64,000 nucleotides of DNA. Origin: JBBQKG01 sp038326655. GTDB lineage: Bacteria > Actinomycetota > Thermoleophilia > Solirubrobacterales > JBBDJG01. How positions within the stretch are numbered: the first letter of the stretch is position 1; every line of letters begins with the position of its first letter. The DNA lies in NCBI GenBank assembly GCA_038326655.1, contig JBBQKG010000003.1, forward strand, positions 78,751-142,750, written 5' to 3'. Position numbers and translations under genes: made by a program. Of this stretch, positions 35,198 to 42,926 are shown piece by piece. The notes under the pieces were generated by a model that saw only the letters and a list, made by a program, of their open reading frames with translations, had not been told where the DNA came from and searched no databases.

Positions 35198-36937
35198 ATG
35201 GATAAACAGGGTTCCGCCGAGTCGAGCAAGGTCGACTCGGCGGGGGAGAGCAAGGATGGGAAGGCAAAGCCCGACCCGCAGCTGGAGCAGCAGCGCGCCG
35301 TCGTCGCCGAGGCCGGCCGCGAGGCGACCGACACCGAGCACCCGAGTGAGGTGCCCTCGGCGCCACTCACCGACCACGGCGAGCAGAGCGGCCTGAAGAG
35401 CCTCGTCGAAGACCTCCACGGCCGCCGCGCGAAGATCAAGCTCGGCGGCGGCGAGGAGAAGATCGAAAGCCAGCACGGGAAAGGGAAGCTGACTGCGAGG
35501 GAGCGCATCGACCTGCTCGTCGACCGTGGCACGTTCGTGGAGATCGGCATGCACGGCCGCCCGCACTTCTCCCAGCGCTCGATGGAGGGGCGCGAAGCGC
35601 CCGCGGACGGCGTGATCACGGGATGGGGAGAGGTGGACGGCCGCCGGAGTGCGATCGCAGCCTACGACTTCACCGTGATGGCCGGCTCGATGGGCATGAC
35701 CGGAGAGATCAAGGTGGGCCGGCTGCGCGAGATGGCGCTCCAGAAGCGGATGCCGTTCATCTGGCTCCTGGATTCCGCGGGCGCGCGCATCCAGGAGGCG
35801 GTCGGCTCGCTGTTCGCCGGCTCTGGCCACCTCTTCCGCGAGGAGGTGATCATGTCCGGCTGCATTCCGCTGGTGGCCGGCATGCTGGGGCCGTGCGCGG
35901 CCGGCACCGCCTACATCCCCGGCCTTGCAGACTTCGTCCCGATGGTCTCCGGTCAGGGCTCGATGGCGCTTGCGGGACCGCACCTCGTGAAGGCCGTGAC
36001 CGGCGAAGACGTCACCCAGGAGGAGCTCGGCGGCGCCAAGATCCACTGCCGCAAGTCCGGCGTGGGAGACCTCGAGGTGGCCGACGACCGCGAGTGCATC
36101 GAGGCGATCAAGACCTACCTGTCGTTTTTCCCCGCGAACTGCGAGGAGCAGCCCCCGATCCGTCCCACCACCGATCCGGTCGACCGCATGGACGAGGCGC
36201 TGCTGGACATCGTGCCCGAGTCCCCCCGGCATCCGTACAACATGTACGACGTGATCGAGCGGATCGTCGACGACGGCGAGTACTTCGACATCAAGCCGAA
36301 GTTCGCCCGCACGATCATCACCTGCCTCGCGCGTTTCGGGGGACGGCCGGTGGGCATCGTCGCGAGCCAGCCCAAGCAGCTGGCCGGCATCCTCGAGAAC
36401 GACTCGGCCGACAAGGCGGCGCGCTTCGTGAACCTCTGCGACGCGTTCAACGTCCCGCTGGTGTTCCTGCAGGACGTGCCCGGCTTCATGGTCGGCACGA
36501 AGGTCGAGCAGGAAGGCATCATCCGCCATGGGGCCAAGATGCTCTACGCGGTCTCGCGCGCGACCGTGCCGAAGATCACGGTCGTGATCCGCAAGGCATA
36601 CGGCGCCGGCTACTACGTGATGAACGGCCGGGCGTACGAGCCGGACCTGATCGTGGCCTGGCCGGGCGCGGAGATCTCGGTGATGGGCGCGGAGGGCGCG
36701 GTGAACATCATCTTCCGCAAGCAGATCGACGCCGCCGAGGACCCGGACGCGGAGCGCCAGAAGCTGGTCGACAACTTCAAGGCGATCATCGATCCGTACA
36801 TCTCCGCCGGGAACGACATGGTGGACGACATCATCGACCCGCGTGAGACCCGGCCGCGGATCATCCGCGGCCTCGAGATGGCGGCGACGAAACGCGTCGA
36901 CCGGCCGTGGAAGAAGCACGGCGTGATGCCGGTGTGA
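35198..36937 (+). CDS. Acyl-CoA carboxylase, carboxyltransferase (beta) subunit
   Basis: A 579-aa carboxyltransferase of the propionyl-/methylcrotonyl-/geranyl-CoA carboxylase family that moves CO2 from carboxybiotin to an acyl-CoA. After an unusual hydrophilic N-terminal extension of about 60 residues rich in Ser, Lys, Glu and Gln, the crotonase-fold halves show SAGARIQEAVGSLFAGSG and DVPGFMVGTKVEQEGIIRHGAKML (acyl-CoA and biotin sites), then KAYGAGYYVMNG. No biotin carboxylase subunit is in the window; the 70-aa carrier at 10503 is a possible partner (inference). An AAAGGACGG ribosome binding site lies in the preceding gene. Confidence 0.93.
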   Translation: MDKQGSAESSKVDSAGESKDGKAKPDPQLEQQRAVVAEAGREATDTEHPSEVPSAPLTDHGEQSGLKSLVEDLHGRRAKIKLGGGEEKIESQHGKGKLTARERIDLLVDRGTFVEIGMHGRPHFSQRSMEGREAPADGVITGWGEVDGRRSAIAAYDFTVMAGSMGMTGEIKVGRLREMALQKRMPFIWLLDSAGARIQEAVGSLFAGSGHLFREEVIMSGCIPLVAGMLGPCAAGTAYIPGLADFVPMVSGQGSMALAGPHLVKAVTGEDVTQEELGGAKIHCRKSGVGDLEVADDRECIEAIKTYLSFFPANCEEQPPIRPTTDPVDRMDEALLDIVPESPRHPYNMYDVIERIVDDGEYFDIKPKFARTIITCLARFGGRPVGIVASQPKQLAGILENDSADKAARFVNLCDAFNVPLVFLQDVPGFMVGTKVEQEGIIRHGAKMLYAVSRATVPKITVVIRKAYGAGYYVMNGRAYEPDLIVAWPGAEISVMGAEGAVNIIFRKQIDAAEDPDAERQKLVDNFKAIIDPYISAGNDMVDDIIDPRETRPRIIRGLEMAATKRVDRPWKKHGVMPV

Positions 36938-37359
36938 CGACGGTCGGTGAGAACGAGGTGCTCGTCCGGCGGTTGGTGGATGCGTTCAACCACCTCGACG
37001 TCGAGCCCGTGATGGACGCTCTCGACCCCGATTGCGAGCTGCACGAGTGGCCCACGGCGCCGGGCGCGCGAAGCTACCACGGTCACGACGGCGTTCGTTC
37101 CGCCCTCGACACCTGGTTCGAGAGCTGGGATTGGATGCAGATCGAGATTCTCGAGCTCGTCGCGCGCGGGGACCGCCTGTTGGTCGTCCTGCATCAGCGC
37201 GCGATGGGCAAGGGCAGCGGGGTCGAGGTCGAGATCAAGTCGTTCAACGTCTACACCTTCCGGGCGGGCAAGCTGCTGCGCATGCAGATGTTCACCGAAG
37301 AGGAGCCCGCGCTCGAGGCCGCCGGCCTGACCCTGAACCACGAGGAGGAGAAGCGATGA
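36934..37359 (+). CDS. SnoaL/NTF2-like protein
   Basis: A 141-aa NTF2-fold protein: NEVLVRRLVDAFNHLDVEPVMDALD, the LHEWPTAPGARSYHGHDGVRSAL strand-helix typical of SnoaL-like proteins, and VYTFRAGKLLRMQMFTEEEPALEAAG at the end. The GTG start overlaps the carboxyltransferase stop (GTGA), and its stop overlaps the next gene start (ATGA). Strict coupling to both neighbours suggests a catalytic or binding role in the same pathway. The second NTF2-like gene in this island, but of a different subgroup from the one at 32214. Confidence 0.85.
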   Translation: MTTVGENEVLVRRLVDAFNHLDVEPVMDALDPDCELHEWPTAPGARSYHGHDGVRSALDTWFESWDWMQIEILELVARGDRLLVVLHQRAMGKGSGVEVEIKSFNVYTFRAGKLLRMQMFTEEEPALEAAGLTLNHEEEKR

Positions 37360-38300
37360 GCCGTTTCGAGGACCCGGTGATCATCACGTGCTCGATCTCG
37401 GGCGCGGTCGCCAACCGCGACCAGTGCCCGGCGATCCCCTACACGCCCGAGGAGTACGCGGCCGAGGCGCGCCGGATCGTCGACGAGGGCGGATCGGCAA
37501 TCCACATCCACGCGCGAACGCCCGACGGCGTGCCGAGCTACGAGGTCGAGGACTTCCGCAACATCACCGACGCGATCCTCACCGAGGTGGGCGACGTGAT
37601 CGTCAACTACTCGACCGGCGCGATCGGCGTGCCGATCGAGAAGCGCCTGCAGTACCTCCGCGAGCTGCGGCCAGAGGTGGGCGCGCTGAACATGGGCTCG
37701 ATGAACTACGCGAAGTACTCGAAGCGGCGCAAGAGCTTCGTGTTCCACACGGTGTTCGAGAACTCGTTCGAGACGATCATCACCTTTCTCAACGAGATGA
37801 ACGAGCTCGGCATCAAGCCCGAGCACGAGTGCTTCGACTCCGGGCACATCGCCAACCTCGACCCGCTGATGGACATGGGCCTCCTGCGCGAGCCGCTGCA
37901 GGTCTCCTGCGTGATGGGCGTGACGGGTGGGATCCGGCCGAACGCGCGAAACCTCGCGCACATGTCGGAGCAGCTGCCCGGCGGCGCCCGCGGGCCGAAC
38001 AACTGGGGCGTGATCGGGATCTCGCGCGACCAGTGGATGCTCGGCGCGGCAGCGCTGACGCTCGGCGGGAACGTGCGCGTCGGCCTCGAGGACAACTTCT
38101 ACCTCCCGAACGGCGAGATGGCGCGGTCGAACGGCGACCTGATCGCCAAGGCGCGCCAGATGGTCGAGGACATCGGCCGGCGGGTCGCGACCGTCGAGGA
38201 GGCACGAGCGATGCTGGGCATAGAGAAAATGGCGTGGCCGCCGCTGGCGGCGGCCACGGTCGCAGGGGGCGCGGGCGGCGGCACGGCCGCGGTAGGATGA
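37356..38300 (+). CDS. Beta-keto acid cleavage enzyme (BKACE/DUF849)
   Basis: A 314-aa TIM-barrel of the BKACE family (3-keto-5-aminohexanoate cleavage enzyme type), which condenses a beta-keto acid with acetyl-CoA to give acetoacetate and a new acyl-CoA. Zinc ligands His50 and His52 lie in SAIHIHARTPDG, and the third, a Glu, in VGLEDNFYLPNG. ALNMGSMNYAKYSKRR and HECFDSGHIANL are also family blocks. The C-terminus ends in an Ala/Gly-rich tail encoded across a hairpin. ATGA overlap with the NTF2-like gene and a GAGGAGGAG ribosome binding site. Confidence 0.93.
   Translation: MSRFEDPVIITCSISGAVANRDQCPAIPYTPEEYAAEARRIVDEGGSAIHIHARTPDGVPSYEVEDFRNITDAILTEVGDVIVNYSTGAIGVPIEKRLQYLRELRPEVGALNMGSMNYAKYSKRRKSFVFHTVFENSFETIITFLNEMNELGIKPEHECFDSGHIANLDPLMDMGLLREPLQVSCVMGVTGGIRPNARNLAHMSEQLPGGARGPNNWGVIGISRDQWMLGAAALTLGGNVRVGLEDNFYLPNGEMARSNGDLIAKARQMVEDIGRRVATVEEARAMLGIEKMAWPPLAAATVAGGAGGGTAAVG
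38234..38257 (+). terminator. Hairpin inside the 3' end of the BKACE gene
   Basis: GTGGCCGCCG-CTGG-CGGCGGCCAC, a perfect 10-bp stem with a tetraloop, lies 43 bases before the BKACE stop and encodes part of its Ala-rich tail. It may attenuate transcription between BKACE and the racemase gene, or stabilise the upstream mRNA. Confidence 0.35.
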
Positions 38301-38308
38301 GGTAGGCG

Positions 38309-39508
38309 ATGGCGCACCGCCCGCTGGAAGGACTGCGCGTCCTCGATTTGACTCGGCTGCTCCCCGGAGGGTTCTGCACGTTGCTGCTGGCCGACCTCGG
38401 CGCCGACGTGCTGAAGGTCGAGGACACCGCGGGCGGCGACTACATCCGCTGGATGCCGCCCTACTACGGCGGCGACGCCGAGCATGCGAACGGGACCGCG
38501 TCGGCCTACTTCCTGGGGCTCAACCGCAACAAGCGCTCGCTGAAGCTGAACCTCAAGCGCCCCGAAGGGCGCGACATCCTCCTGCGCCTCGCCGAGGATC
38601 ACGACGTGCTCGTGGAGAGCTTTCGCCCCGGCGTGATGGACCGGCTCGGCGTCGGCTACGAGGCGGTGGAGAAGCGGAATCCACGGTTGGTGTACTGCGC
38701 GATCTCCGGTTACGGCCAGAACAGCCCCCTGCGCGAGCGCTCGGGCCACGACACCAACTACCTCGCGCTGGCGGGGCTGCTCGGGCTGACCGGCCACCGA
38801 GACGGCCCGCCGGTCCAGTCGGCGGGGCAGATCGCCGACCTCGGGGGTGGGGCGCTGATGGCAGCGGTCGGGATCCTCGCGGCCCTGCGCGAGCGCGAGC
38901 GCTCGGGCGCCGGGCAGGTCGTCGACATCTCGATGACCGACGGTGCCACGTCGTGGCTTGCGATGGTGATCGCGCGCTACTTCTGCGAGGAGGTGGTCCC
39001 TCGCCGCGGCGAGGTCGAGCTTGCGGGTGGGATCCTCTGCTACTTCCCCTACGAGACCAAGGACGCCCGCTGGATGTCGCTGGGCGCGCTCGAGCCGAAG
39101 TTCTGGCAGAACTGGTGCGAGGGCACCGGCCGGCAGGACCTGGTCGACAAGCAGTTCGAGCACCCGCACTCCGAAGCAGGAGCCGAGGTCGCGGCAATGT
39201 TCCGCGAGCGCACCCGCGACGAGTGGACCGCGTTCGCCGGCGAGCACGACTGCTGCCTCGAGCCGGTGCTCGACCTCGACGAGGCGCTCACGCACGAGCA
39301 GGCGGTCGCGCGCGGCATGGTGTTGGAGCTCGACCAGCCGGGGATCGGCCCGGTTCGCCAGGCGGGCTTCCCGATCGCGCTCTCGCGCACGCCCGCGAAG
39401 GTCGAGCGGCCGGCGCCGGCACTGGGGCAGCAGACCGACGAGGTGCTCGCAGCGATCGGCTACGACCCCGAGCGAATCGCTGCCCTGCGCGCCGAGGGAG
39501 TCGTGTGA
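38309..39508 (+). CDS. CaiB/BaiF CoA-transferase family, alpha-methylacyl-CoA racemase-like
   Basis: A 399-aa family III CoA-transferase fold: LEGLRVLDLTRLLPGGFCTLLLADLGADVLKVED split over the N-terminal Rossmann part, then NRNKRSLKLNLK, VESFRPGVMDRLG and SGYGQNSP. GHDTNYLALAGLLG carries the His-Asp pair and GALEPKFW the Glu used by alpha-methylacyl-CoA racemases, which favours racemase over CoA transfer. It starts 8 bases after BKACE, with an in-frame ribosome site. It would epimerise 2-methyl-branched acyl-CoA, such as those from isoprenoid or sterol side chains (inference). Confidence 0.9.
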   Translation: MAHRPLEGLRVLDLTRLLPGGFCTLLLADLGADVLKVEDTAGGDYIRWMPPYYGGDAEHANGTASAYFLGLNRNKRSLKLNLKRPEGRDILLRLAEDHDVLVESFRPGVMDRLGVGYEAVEKRNPRLVYCAISGYGQNSPLRERSGHDTNYLALAGLLGLTGHRDGPPVQSAGQIADLGGGALMAAVGILAALRERERSGAGQVVDISMTDGATSWLAMVIARYFCEEVVPRRGEVELAGGILCYFPYETKDARWMSLGALEPKFWQNWCEGTGRQDLVDKQFEHPHSEAGAEVAAMFRERTRDEWTAFAGEHDCCLEPVLDLDEALTHEQAVARGMVLELDQPGIGPVRQAGFPIALSRTPAKVERPAPALGQQTDEVLAAIGYDPERIAALRAEGVV

Positions 39509-40236
39509 GCGCGCCTCCCTCGCAGAACGGTGAGCTGCTTCGGATGCGCGAGCTCGCGGAGGCCGCGGGCGTGCCGGCGGGGACGATCAAGCACTACCTG
39601 CGCGAGGGCCTCCTGCCCGAGCCCGTGAAGACGTCGCGGAACATGGCGTGGTACCCGCGGGACTTCGTCGAGCGGGTGCAGGTCATCAAGCAGCTTCAGG
39701 AAGAGCGGTTCCTGCCGCTCAAGGTGATCCGCGAGGTGCTCGAGAACGGCGGCGTCGAAGGCCCGGAGCGGCTGCGCGCGATGGTCGAGCTCGAGGACCG
39801 GATCCTCGAACGCGCGCTTTCCGGGCAGGACTCGACGGGATTGAGCGCGCGTGAGGCGAAGCGCCGCTACGGGCTGCCCGAGGAGGCGCTCGACCGCCTC
39901 GAGAAGCTCGGCGTCCTCTCGCCCGCTCGCCGAAATGGCGCGAAGCGGTACGGGCCCGCCGATGTGCAGATCATCGAGGCGGTGAGCCGCATGCGCGCAT
40001 CCGGGTACTCGGAGGCGCTCGGCTTCACCGTGCACGACACGATGATCTACAAGCGCCACCTCGAGCGGCTCGTGCACGAGGAGGTCGAGGTGATGATGGA
40101 GCGGGTCGCGGGGGAGATGGACACGGACGCCGCCGCCGACCTGCTCGAGCGCGCGGTCGAGCCGATGCGGGACCTCGTCGCGGCGATGCGGGCGAAGCTG
40201 ATGATCGCCGAGCTGCAGGCGCGGCGGGCGCCGTAG
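39505..40236 (+). CDS. MerR family transcriptional regulator (tandem HTH-like)
   Basis: 243 aa. An N-terminal MerR winged helix (LLRMRELAEAAGVPAGTIKHYLREGLL...VKTSRNMAWYPRDFVERV) is followed by a dimerisation helix and then a second HTH-like segment (SAREAKRRYGLPEEALDRLEKLGVLSP...KRYGPADVQIIEAV). There is no Cys cluster for metal sensing. The GTG start overlaps the racemase stop (GTGA), so the regulator is produced with the operon and may control it by sensing an acyl-CoA intermediate (inference). Longer frame upstream lies inside the racemase gene and is a shadow. Confidence 0.9.
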   Translation: MSAPPSQNGELLRMRELAEAAGVPAGTIKHYLREGLLPEPVKTSRNMAWYPRDFVERVQVIKQLQEERFLPLKVIREVLENGGVEGPERLRAMVELEDRILERALSGQDSTGLSAREAKRRYGLPEEALDRLEKLGVLSPARRNGAKRYGPADVQIIEAVSRMRASGYSEALGFTVHDTMIYKRHLERLVHEEVEVMMERVAGEMDTDAAADLLERAVEPMRDLVAAMRAKLMIAELQARRAP

Positions 40237-40270
40237 CGTCCCTCACTTCGCGCACGCGGGAAGGCGCGCC

Positions 40271-40306
40271 TATAATCGTTTCCTGACTGATTGGTGAGTC
40301 AATCAG
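40271..40306 (+). promoter_or_regulatory. Promoter -10 with TetR/FadR-like operator
   Basis: A perfect TATAAT (40271-40276) is followed 7 bases later by TGACTGATTGGTGAGTCA (40284-40301), which has TGACT/AGTCA arms and overlaps a second inverted repeat CTGATTG/CAATCAG (40287-40306). This resembles operators of acyl-CoA-responsive TetR regulators. The -35 is weak. It precedes the nitrilase-like gene and the TetR gene at 41157, so autoregulation is likely. Confidence 0.55.
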
Positions 40307-40329
40307 GGCGAGTGACAAGGCGGTTGTCG

Positions 40330-41160
40330 GTGCGGGCGTCGGCGGTTCAGCTCAATTCGAACGAGGACAAGTCACGCAACCTCGAGGTTGCGGAGCGCCT
40401 CATCCGGCGCGCCGCCGGGGACGGTGCGGAGCTGGTCGCGCTGCCAGAGAAGTTCAACGTGCTGGGCTCGCCCGAGCAGCTGATCGAAGGCGCCGAGCCG
40501 CTCGACGGCCCCACGCTTCGGTGGGCCGGCGCGCTCGCGGCGGGGCTCGGGATCTGGCTGGTCGCGGGCAGCATCGTGGAGCGGGTCGAGGGCGACGAGA
40601 AGCTGCGCAACACCTCGGTCCTGTTCGATCCCGAGGGCGCCGCGCGGGCCGTCTACCGGAAGATCCACATGTTCGACGTCGAGGTCGGCGGTGTCACCTA
40701 CCGGGAGTCCGACGTCGAGGGCGCCGGGGAGGAGATCGTGGTCGCGGACGCCGGCGCGCTGAGGCTGGGGCTGGCGATCTGCTACGACCTTCGCTTCCCG
40801 GAGCTGTTCCGGATCATGGCGGTCGACGGCGCCCAGGCCTTCACGCTACCCGCGGCGTTCACGGTACCGACCGGTCGCGCGCACTGGGAGACTTTGATCC
40901 GTGCCCGTGCGATCGAGAACCAGGCCTTCGTGGTCGCCGCCGGCCAGGTCGGCCGTCACCCGCCCGATCACGAGAGCTACGGGCACTCGATGATCGTCGA
41001 CGCGTGGGGCACCGTGCTCGCCTCCGCTGCCGGGGAGCCGGAGCACGTCGTCACCGCGGACCTCGACCTGGACGCGCAGGAGGACGTGCGCGCAAAGCTG
41101 CCGTCGCTGGCCAACCGCCGCCCGGCCGCCTACCGGTGGCGCGAGCACGTGCTGCGATGA
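40330..41160 (+). CDS. Carbon-nitrogen hydrolase (nitrilase superfamily, Nit-like)
   Basis: A 276-aa amidase with the Glu-Lys-Cys triad: ALPEKFNVLG, YRKIHMFDV and ICYDLRFPELFR. These motifs and the length match the Nit1/Nit2 branch (omega-amidase or deaminated glutathione amidase). Several GTG/TTG starts are in frame; the GTG giving MRASAVQLNSNEDK is chosen because AAGGCGG is well spaced and earlier starts would put the operator inside the gene. Its stop overlaps the TetR start (ATGA). Substrate not determinable. Confidence 0.9.
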   Translation: MRASAVQLNSNEDKSRNLEVAERLIRRAAGDGAELVALPEKFNVLGSPEQLIEGAEPLDGPTLRWAGALAAGLGIWLVAGSIVERVEGDEKLRNTSVLFDPEGAARAVYRKIHMFDVEVGGVTYRESDVEGAGEEIVVADAGALRLGLAICYDLRFPELFRIMAVDGAQAFTLPAAFTVPTGRAHWETLIRARAIENQAFVVAAGQVGRHPPDHESYGHSMIVDAWGTVLASAAGEPEHVVTADLDLDAQEDVRAKLPSLANRRPAAYRWREHVLR

Positions 41161-41765
41161 GCGCCCGAAACGCCGGCGCGGTGGACAAGCGGCGGGTGAT
41201 CCTGGACGCGGCGATCCGCGTGTTCGCGCGGGAGGGCTTCTACAGCTGCCGTGTCTCGGACATCGCGAACGAGGCGGGCGTCGCGTACGGGCTCGTCTAC
41301 CACTACTTCCGGTCGAAGGACGAGGTGCTCGACACGCTCTTCACGGAGCGCTGGACGCTGCTGCTGGAGGCGATCGCCGAAGTCGACCGGCGCGACCCGC
41401 CGATCCGCGAGAAGCTCGACGCGATCGCGTCTTTCATCGTCGACTCCTACCAGAACGACCCCGACCTGATGAAGGTGATCATCGTCGAGGTGACGCGCGC
41501 GGCGAACACCTTCGGCCGTGCACACCTCCCCGAGATCAGCCAGGCCTACGACGGGATCGCGGCGATCATCCGCAAGGCTCAGGAAGAGGGCGCCTTCCGC
41601 ACCGACATCTCGCCCGAGTTCGCGACGCTCTGCTTCTACGGCGCGATCGAGCAGCTGCTGACGGCGTGGATCTTCGAGGCGATCCCCGCGACCCCCGACG
41701 ACTTCGCGCAGGCCAAGCAGATGGTGGTCGAAACGGTGTGCGGCGGGCTCGAGGTCCGGGCTTAG
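41157..41765 (+). CDS. TetR family regulator, fatty-acid (FadR/YsiA-like) type
   Basis: 202 aa. HTH: KRRVILDAAIRVFAREGFYSCRVSDIANEAGVAYGLVYHYFRSKDEVLDTLF read across residues ~10-60. The ligand domain (IVEVTRAANTFGRAHLPEISQAYDGIAAIIRKAQEEG) resembles the FadR/YsiA group that binds acyl-CoA. It is coupled to the nitrilase-like gene by an ATGA overlap, and the promoter of that gene contains a matching palindrome. It likely represses this operon and perhaps the acyl-CoA genes at 31069-40236. Confidence 0.92.
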   Translation: MSARNAGAVDKRRVILDAAIRVFAREGFYSCRVSDIANEAGVAYGLVYHYFRSKDEVLDTLFTERWTLLLEAIAEVDRRDPPIREKLDAIASFIVDSYQNDPDLMKVIIVEVTRAANTFGRAHLPEISQAYDGIAAIIRKAQEEGAFRTDISPEFATLCFYGAIEQLLTAWIFEAIPATPDDFAQAKQMVVETVCGGLEVRA

Positions 41766-41802
41766 GGCCGCTCGCTCCGGTCGCACTGGTTTACTACGGC
41801 CC

Positions 41803-41940
41803 GTGCAGGACAACGAGCTCATCAAGCGGCTGATCTGGAGCGGGCTCCTCGCGGCGGCGGGAGCACTCGCCAGCATCGCTGCGAATCGTCTCGCGACCAC
41901 GGTCTGGCGGCGGCTCTTCGACGAGGACCCGCCGGACTAG
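41803..41940 (+). CDS. 45-aa membrane protein (DUF4235-like)
   Basis: A short ORF with a GTG start: an N-terminal polar stretch (QDNELIKRL), one hydrophobic helix (IWSGLLAAAGALASIAANRL) and a tail TTVWRRLFDEDPPD. The helix and the W-R-x-L-F-x-E-D-P-P end resemble the small DUF4235-type proteins that often sit beside holin-like and DUF3618 genes in actinobacteria. It probably heads the operon that follows. No strong ribosome binding site; annotation rests on pattern and context. Confidence 0.5.
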   Translation: MQDNELIKRLIWSGLLAAAGALASIAANRLATTVWRRLFDEDPPD

Positions 41941-41989
41941 CGCCGGTTGCTTTACTGTCCCGGGGCCGGCCCCGACCAGGCCGAGTGCC

Positions 41990-42178
41990 ATGGAACAGAA
42001 CGCAGAGAGCCAGGCAACCGCAGACATCATCGCCGGGGCGGACACGCACTCCACGTCCTCGAACGGCTTCGGCGCAGAGACCGCTCCGGCGGCTGCGCCG
42101 AGCCCGATCGTGCTCGTGGCCGCCGCGCTGGCCGGAGGCTTCCTGCTCGCCCGGGTCCTGAGGCGGCTGCGTGACTGA
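41990..42178 (+). CDS. 62-aa single-pass membrane protein
   Basis: A small protein: a low-complexity acidic/Ala/Ser N-terminal half (EQNAESQATADIIAGADTHS) and a C-terminal helix (IVLVAAALAGGFLLARVLRRLRD), which looks like a tail anchor with a positive end. It overlaps the next gene by eight bases and belongs to the small envelope-protein operon. Function unknown. Confidence 0.6.
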   Translation: MEQNAESQATADIIAGADTHSTSSNGFGAETAPAAAPSPIVLVAAALAGGFLLARVLRRLRD

Positions 42179-42641
42179 TGGGGACTACACGCGTGTGAAC
42201 GGCGGCATCGACGACAAGTCGCTCGGCGACCTCGTGACCCGCGTCTCCGAGAACGCCTCACTGCTGGTTCGCGAGGAGATCGAGCTCGCGAAGACGGAGA
42301 TCGAGTTGAAGATGCGGCGACTCGTGCAGGGCGCCGCGGTCGGCGCGGCGGCGGGCTTTTTCGTGTTCCTCGCGCTGATCTTCGCCTTCCATGCGCTTTC
42401 CTGGGGGCTGTCGGACATCTTCAACAACCCGTACGGATGGGTCGGATACCTGATCACGACCGTGCTCCTGCTGGTGCTCGGGGGGATCGCGGGGTTGATC
42501 GCGATGCGCGCCTTCAAGGCGGGCGCGCCGCCGACGCCCGACCGGGCGATCGAAGAGGCAAAGCGGATCAAGGAGACGCTCGAGCATCCCGAGGTCGAGG
42601 CCGCCCGCGCAGGGACGGCCGAGACGACGCCGAAGCCGTAG
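42171..42641 (+). CDS. Holin-like membrane protein (phage holin superfamily III, DUF1469)
   Basis: A 156-aa protein with a cytoplasmic amphipathic helix (LGDLVTRVSENASLLVREEIELAKTEIELKMRRL in pieces) and two long TM helices (GAAVGAAAGFFVFLALIFAFHAL and YLITTVLLLVLGGIAGLIAMRAF), then a charged tail. The V-R-x-E-I-E-L-A-K-x-E helix is typical of the bacterial chromosomal 'phage holin' family, which is not phage-derived in most genomes and may act in membrane or stress biology. GTG start overlapping the previous gene. Confidence 0.82.
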   Translation: MTDGDYTRVNGGIDDKSLGDLVTRVSENASLLVREEIELAKTEIELKMRRLVQGAAVGAAAGFFVFLALIFAFHALSWGLSDIFNNPYGWVGYLITTVLLLVLGGIAGLIAMRAFKAGAPPTPDRAIEEAKRIKETLEHPEVEAARAGTAETTPKP

Positions 42642-42643
42642 CG

Positions 42644-42868
42644 ATGGCCACCCGCAGCCCAGACGAGATCAAAGGCTCGATCGAGCGGACCCGCCACGAC
42701 CTCGCCGTGTCGGTCGAGGACCTGCGGGCCAAGGTCCAGGCGCTGACCGACTGGCGGCGCCAGGTGAGCGAACACCGCACCGCCGTGATCGTCGGCGCAA
42801 CCGTGCTGGGGTTTGCCGTGGGCGGCGGGATCGCCGCGCTCGTGGGCCGCCGGCGCCGACGCGACTAG
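42644..42868 (+). CDS. DUF3618 membrane protein (74 aa)
   Basis: MATRSPDEIKGSIERTRHDL... is the signature of DUF3618: a conserved P-D-E-I-x-x-x-I-E-x-T-R-x-x-L helix, a linker, then one TM helix (AVIVGATVLGFAVGGGIAALV) and a basic end (GRRRRRD). It starts 2 bases after the holin-like gene stop. DUF3618 and holin-III proteins often co-occur; their role is unknown. No phage genes are nearby. Confidence 0.85.
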   Translation: MATRSPDEIKGSIERTRHDLAVSVEDLRAKVQALTDWRRQVSEHRTAVIVGATVLGFAVGGGIAALVGRRRRRD

Positions 42869-42926
42869 GAAACCGCCCGGCAGAGCCTCCCGGCAGCGAC
42901 CGGACCCCCGACTACTCTGGCCCGCG

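Noticed and set aside
42171..42868. Prophage remnant suggested by the holin-like gene
   Set aside because: The family is common on actinobacterial chromosomes, and no integrase, capsid, lysin or att-like repeats are near.
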